Shown in pieces: positions 22,323 through 25,087 of a stretch of DNA of 25,087 bases. The position numbers were made by a program, and so were the translations under genes. Each line of letters begins with the position of its first letter. The stretch's first letter is position 1. Source of the stretch: JBBQER01 sp052148155 (GTDB taxonomy: Bacteria > Actinomycetota > Acidimicrobiia > IMCC26256 > PALSA-610); assembly GCA_052148155.1 (NCBI GenBank), contig JBKQIY010000268.1, positions 1 to 25,087 of the forward strand, given 5' to 3'. Below the pieces are notes generated by a model. The model saw only the letters and a program-made list of their open reading frames with translations, ran no database searches and was not told where the DNA came from.

Positions 22323-22328
22323 AGACTA
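22323..22328 (-). promoter_or_regulatory. Candidate leaderless -10 box for folP (TAGTCT)
   Basis: TAGTCT, 6 nt, then the GTG at 22316, in the 75-bp gap after folE. An A+T-richer patch around 22365-22385 lies further upstream, but no clear -35 element is placed at 16-18 bp. Confidence 0.5.
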
Positions 22329-22391
22329 GCGAACGCCTCCCCGGACCTGGCCCGGGTCCCGACGGAACAAATACGACAAAACTCCCGGCGG

Positions 22392-23015
22392 TTATATCCG
22401 TCCGCCCAGGGGTCCCAGCAGCGCCATGACTTCGGCGCGGGTCGCGGGATTCTCCTTGAACAGGCCCCGCACCGCGGAGGTGACGGTCAACGTTCCCGGT
22501 TTGCGAACACCGCGCATCGACATGCACAGATGTTCGGCCTCGATCATCACGAACGCGCCGCGGGGTGCGAGCGCTTCGACCAGCGCGTCGGCGATCTGGG
22601 TGGTCAGACGTTCCTGCACCTGGGGCCGCTTGGCGTATCCGTCGACGAGCCGCGCCAGTTTGGACAAGCCCGTGATGCGACCGTCGTCGCCTGGAATGTA
22701 CGCGACGTGCGCGCGTCCGTGGAAAGGAATGAGGTGATGTTCGCAGATGCTGTAGAGCGCGATGTCGCGGACGAGCACCATCTCGTCGTGGTCGGCTTCG
22801 AACGTCACGACCAGGTGACGCGCCGGATCTTCGGACAGTCCGGCGCAGATCTCGCTGTACATCTGCGCGACGCGCGTCGGGGTACGCAACAAGCCGTCAC
22901 GATCGGGGTCTTCGCCGATCGCGAAAAGGATCTCGCGCACGGCTTTCTCGACCCGTTCTCGATCGACCGGACCGGACGCGTCCGGGACTGAACGCAGCGG
23001 ATTGGCGTCGGTCAT
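22392..23015 (-). CDS. folE: GTP cyclohydrolase I
   Basis: Converts GTP to 7,8-dihydroneopterin triphosphate, the entry to folate. The 207-residue product has GLLRTPTRVAQMYSEI, then SICEHHLIPFHGRAHVAYIP with zinc ligands Cys91 and His94, GLSKLARLVDGYAKRPQVQE, and EAEHLCMSMRGV with zinc ligand Cys164. The ATG at 23015 is chosen because AGAGAGGG lies 5 nt upstream; a frame open to 23105 would overlap hpt. It follows hpt by 25 bp. In M. tuberculosis and many relatives ftsH stands at this junction; here it is absent. Confidence 0.96.
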   Translation of the reverse strand: MTDANPLRSVPDASGPVDRERVEKAVREILFAIGEDPDRDGLLRTPTRVAQMYSEICAGLSEDPARHLVVTFEADHDEMVLVRDIALYSICEHHLIPFHGRAHVAYIPGDDGRITGLSKLARLVDGYAKRPQVQERLTTQIADALVEALAPRGAFVMIEAEHLCMSMRGVRKPGTLTVTSAVRGLFKENPATRAEVMALLGPLGGRI

Positions 23016-23020
23016 AACAA

Positions 23021-23028
23021 CCCTCTCT
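23021..23028 (-). promoter_or_regulatory. Strong Shine-Dalgarno site of folE
   Basis: AGAGAGGG lies 5 nt before the ATG at 23015. It decides the start against the longer in-frame option at 23105, which would lie within hpt. Confidence 0.7.
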
Positions 23029-23040
23029 GTCGACGACCTC

Positions 23041-23583
23041 TCAGTCGGGCGGAAGTTCGCCGGTGTACTCCGCAACGTACGGCAGGTTGCGGTAGCGCTC
23101 GCCAACGTCGAGGCCGTAACCGATCACGAAGCGATCGGGGATGGTGAAACCGACATATTTGAGGTCGGGATCGACACGCTGCAGCCCTTCTTTGACGAGC
23201 AGCGCGCACACTTCGAGCGATGCCGGGTGGCGGGCGCGCAGATTTTTTCGCAGATACGCGAGCGTCAAACCGGAATCGACGATGTCTTCGACGATCAGGA
23301 CGTGCCGATCGGTGAGATCGATGTCGAGATCTTTCATGATCCGCACGACACCACTGGTACGGGTGGCCGACCCGTACGAAGACACGGCCATGAAATCGAA
23401 CTCGACCGGAAGGTCGATCGCCCGGGCGAGATCGGCCATGAACATGAAGGCGCCCTTCAAGATCCCGACCAGGAGCGGCGGATTCGCTCCGTAGTCGGAC
23501 GTGAGGTCTTTGCCGAGTTCGCGGATTCGCTGCTGAAGTTCGAGCTCTTCGACGACGATTCGACCGATATGCGGGTCGTTCAT
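23041..23583 (-). CDS. hpt: Hypoxanthine phosphoribosyltransferase
   Basis: Salvages hypoxanthine (and usually guanine) with PRPP to IMP/GMP. The 180-residue protein has LLVGILKGAFMFMADLARAI, DFMAVSSYG, the PRPP-binding loop VLIVEDIVDSGLTL and the late YVGFTIPDRFVIGYGLD, as in bacterial HPRTs. The ATG at 23583 lies 32 bp after tilS. The tilS-hpt pair is one of the most conserved gene pairs in Gram-positive bacteria, and folE follows closely. Confidence 0.96.
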   Translation of the reverse strand: MNDPHIGRIVVEELELQQRIRELGKDLTSDYGANPPLLVGILKGAFMFMADLARAIDLPVEFDFMAVSSYGSATRTSGVVRIMKDLDIDLTDRHVLIVEDIVDSGLTLAYLRKNLRARHPASLEVCALLVKEGLQRVDPDLKYVGFTIPDRFVIGYGLDVGERYRNLPYVAEYTGELPPD

Positions 23584-23615
23584 GCGCGCTCAGCAGATCT
23601 CATCGGCGACACGTT

Positions 23616-24941
23616 TCATTCGGGGTCGACGCTCATCCACAGGTATCGGCGCGTGCGGGCGGTGACACGTACTCGATCGTCGATACGGTAACCGACGACC
23701 CAGATCACCGAGTCGTCCGCCACGGCCGCGTCGGCGCCGGCCGACACGACCGGGGCGTGCGGGCGCAGCCCCGCGGGCACGCCCGCGTCGATCAGTGCGT
23801 CACGAACGAGTTTCGAGCCGCCCCGACCGAGCGGCCGGAACCGTTCGCCGGGACGCGCGACTCGCACCGTCGCGGTGACGCCGACCAAATCGGCGTCGGC
23901 GACGGCGCGGGCGCGACCGTCGGGCCAGGCGACCGGCGGCGCCTCCTCGACCCAGGTCTCGACCGCGACCGGACCGAAGCAGGTCCGGCCCGGCACCGCC
24001 AACGCGGCCGAGGGCGGGACCGACCCCAGGTCGCGGCCGACGAGGTGGAGGCGGCCGCCGACCCGCTCGACCCGGCGTCCACCCGGGAGGTCAACCGCGC
24101 GGCGTTCGCCTCGGGCGACCGCGAGGACGGCGTCCACCGCGGCCGAACCGGGCGCGGGAGGACCGAACCAGCGACGAACCACGCGACGCGCGAGCGAGCG
24201 GGGCAGTCCGGCCAGCACATCTGCGTCGTCGGGCGGGTACTGCGCCGCGAGCGCGTCGAGAAGTTCGTCGTCGTCGCGCAGCACTGCGGCCTGTCGGGCC
24301 AGAACCTCGGCAAGGTCGCGGTGTGCGCCACGAACGAGGTGCGGCATCACCTCGCGACGCAACCAGACGCGCCGATGGTGTAGCTCGTCGTTCATCGGGT
24401 CGCATACCGGCGCCCACCGCAGACGTGCGCAGATCTCGGCAGTGTCGGCGCGCCGCAGGTCGAGCAGCGGACGGCGTATCCGGCCCCGCACGGCCGCCAT
24501 GCCGGCCAGACCGGTCGTTGCGCTGCCACGCAACAACGCGAGCAGGACCGTCTCGGCTTGGTCGTCGCGGGTGTGACCGACGAGAATCGCGTCTGCGTGC
24601 GTCTCGTCGGCGGCGCGTTCGAGCGCGGCGTAGCGGGCGTCGCGGGCGCGGGCCTCGACGTTGGCGCTGGGGTCCACGTGAACGGCGACGACGCGTGCTG
24701 CGGCACCCACTTCTGCGGCTGCTTGTTGCACGACGTGGGCGTCGTGGGCGGTGCCGGGCCGAAGTCCGTGGTCGACGTAGACCGCGACGACGTCGAGATC
24801 GCGCGCCCGGGCGAGCGCGAGCAACGCGAGTGAGTCGGTACCGCCGGAGCAGCCCACCACCGTCGGCGCGCCGGGCGCGAGGTCATCGACGCTCCCGACG
24901 CGGGCCACCCACGGCGCGATCGAGCGGCGGTAGGTGGTCAC
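23616..24941 (-). CDS. tilS: tRNA(Ile)-lysidine synthetase
   Basis: Modifies C34 of tRNA-Ile(CAU) to lysidine with ATP and lysine so that it reads AUA. The N-terminal PP-loop is CSGGTDSLALL (residues 31-41), and VDHGLRPGTAHDAHVV and ILVGHTRDDQAETVLLALLRGS are signatures of the N-type ATPase. RRPLLDLRR and the substrate-recognition C-terminal region (FRPLGRGGSKLVRDALIDAGVP) are present. At 441 residues it is on the long side for actinobacteria but includes the C-terminal domains. The GTG at 24941 overlaps the stop of the preceding regulator fragment as GTGA. hpt follows. Confidence 0.95.
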   Translation of the reverse strand: MTTYRRSIAPWVARVGSVDDLAPGAPTVVGCSGGTDSLALLALARARDLDVVAVYVDHGLRPGTAHDAHVVQQAAAEVGAAARVVAVHVDPSANVEARARDARYAALERAADETHADAILVGHTRDDQAETVLLALLRGSATTGLAGMAAVRGRIRRPLLDLRRADTAEICARLRWAPVCDPMNDELHHRRVWLRREVMPHLVRGAHRDLAEVLARQAAVLRDDDELLDALAAQYPPDDADVLAGLPRSLARRVVRRWFGPPAPGSAAVDAVLAVARGERRAVDLPGGRRVERVGGRLHLVGRDLGSVPPSAALAVPGRTCFGPVAVETWVEEAPPVAWPDGRARAVADADLVGVTATVRVARPGERFRPLGRGGSKLVRDALIDAGVPAGLRPHAPVVSAGADAAVADDSVIWVVGYRIDDRVRVTARTRRYLWMSVDPE

Positions 24942-25087
24942 GGTCGTGGTGAGCGCAACAGCGCGCCACTGACGACGAGGTCGAGCAGTTCGCCGGTGTC
25001 GCGCACACCGAGGCGGTGCACAATGCGCCGAAGTCCGGCGTACACGTTGGCGCGGGTCGTCTCGAGCCGCGCCGCGACCCCGGTGAC
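24938..25087 (-). CDS. C-terminal fragment of a LuxR/GerE-type HTH regulator (5' part outside window)
   Basis: The last 49 codons of a gene that enters from the right edge. The sequence VAARLETTRANVYAGLRR then IVHRLGVRDTGELLDLV matches a helix-turn-helix with the LGVRD turn typical of GerE/LuxR-type DNA-binding ends. Its TGA overlaps the tilS GTG (GTGA), so the regulator is translated into tilS. The rest of the protein, and whether it is a response regulator or another multidomain regulator, cannot be seen. Confidence 0.65.
   Translation of the reverse strand, partial: VTGVAARLETTRANVYAGLRRIVHRLGVRDTGELLDLVVSGALLRSPRP

Noticed and set aside
1..25087. CRISPR arrays, tRNA/rRNA genes, insertion sequences, phage genes, defence systems
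   Set aside because: No spaced direct repeats, tRNA-like folds, transposases, integrases or terminal repeats were seen; nearly all sequence is housekeeping coding DNA.

Overview
The window is a gene-dense, high-G+C (about two-thirds by eye) stretch of a bacterial chromosome with 27 protein genes, no RNA genes, no insertion sequence and no CRISPR array. Gene order and family content point to an actinobacterium. The combination tilS-hpt-folE-folP-folB-folK-DUF2520-panC-panD-coaX-lysS, with clpC and radA close by, is the core of the Mycobacterium tuberculosis Rv3625c-to-Rv3585 region as I remember it. The extra nadB/nadC genes, the missing ftsH and lsr2, and the shuffled clpC/radA end suggest a lineage far from mycobacteria. 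Acidimicrobiia is my best guess, by inference only.

Layout from the left. 1-4624 (minus): the end of radA (cut off by the window), an LppM-like lipoprotein and clpC. 4625-5038 is the only long gap and holds divergent leaders. 5039-7329 (plus): a polyprenyl diphosphate synthase, an NTF2-fold protein and a GIY-YIG nuclease-domain gene broken by a one-base frameshift. 7340-16708 (minus) is a long, tightly packed run. In the direction of transcription it holds a ParB-like small protein, panC, panD, nadB, nadC, coaX, lysS, an NAD-dependent epimerase-like protein, an acyltransferase-like protein and an alpha/beta hydrolase. 16756-17613 (plus) is a lone SAM methyltransferase. 17630-19396 (minus): folB, folK and a DUF2520 dehydrogenase-like gene. 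19456-20871 (plus): pyruvate kinase. 20947-25087 (minus): the end of an HTH regulator, tilS, hpt, folE, folP and a protein-phosphatase-fold protein that lacks the catalytic cysteine.

Functionally the window is cofactor biosynthesis with housekeeping partners. It covers folate (folE, folP, folB, folK), pantothenate/CoA (panC, panD, coaX, perhaps DUF2520) and NAD (nadB, nadC). L-aspartate is the shared precursor of panD and nadB, whose genes are adjacent. Purine salvage (hpt), tRNA lysidine synthesis (tilS), lysyl-tRNA charging (lysS), protein quality control (clpC) and recombination (radA) complete the set. Missing partners such as nadA, panB and ftsH must lie elsewhere or be replaced.

The most notable observations are these. 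(1) A recurrent promoter layout: a TANNNT box lies exactly 6 nt before the GTG starts of five genes and 7 nt before the ATG of radA, which implies leaderless mRNAs. (2) A tyrosine/dual-specificity phosphatase-like protein, coupled to folP, reads HHx5R where HCx5R is expected. (3) Neighbouring acyltransferase-like and epimerase-like proteins both lack standard catalytic residues. (4) A 36-bp fold-back sits at the extreme left edge and looks like an assembly artefact.
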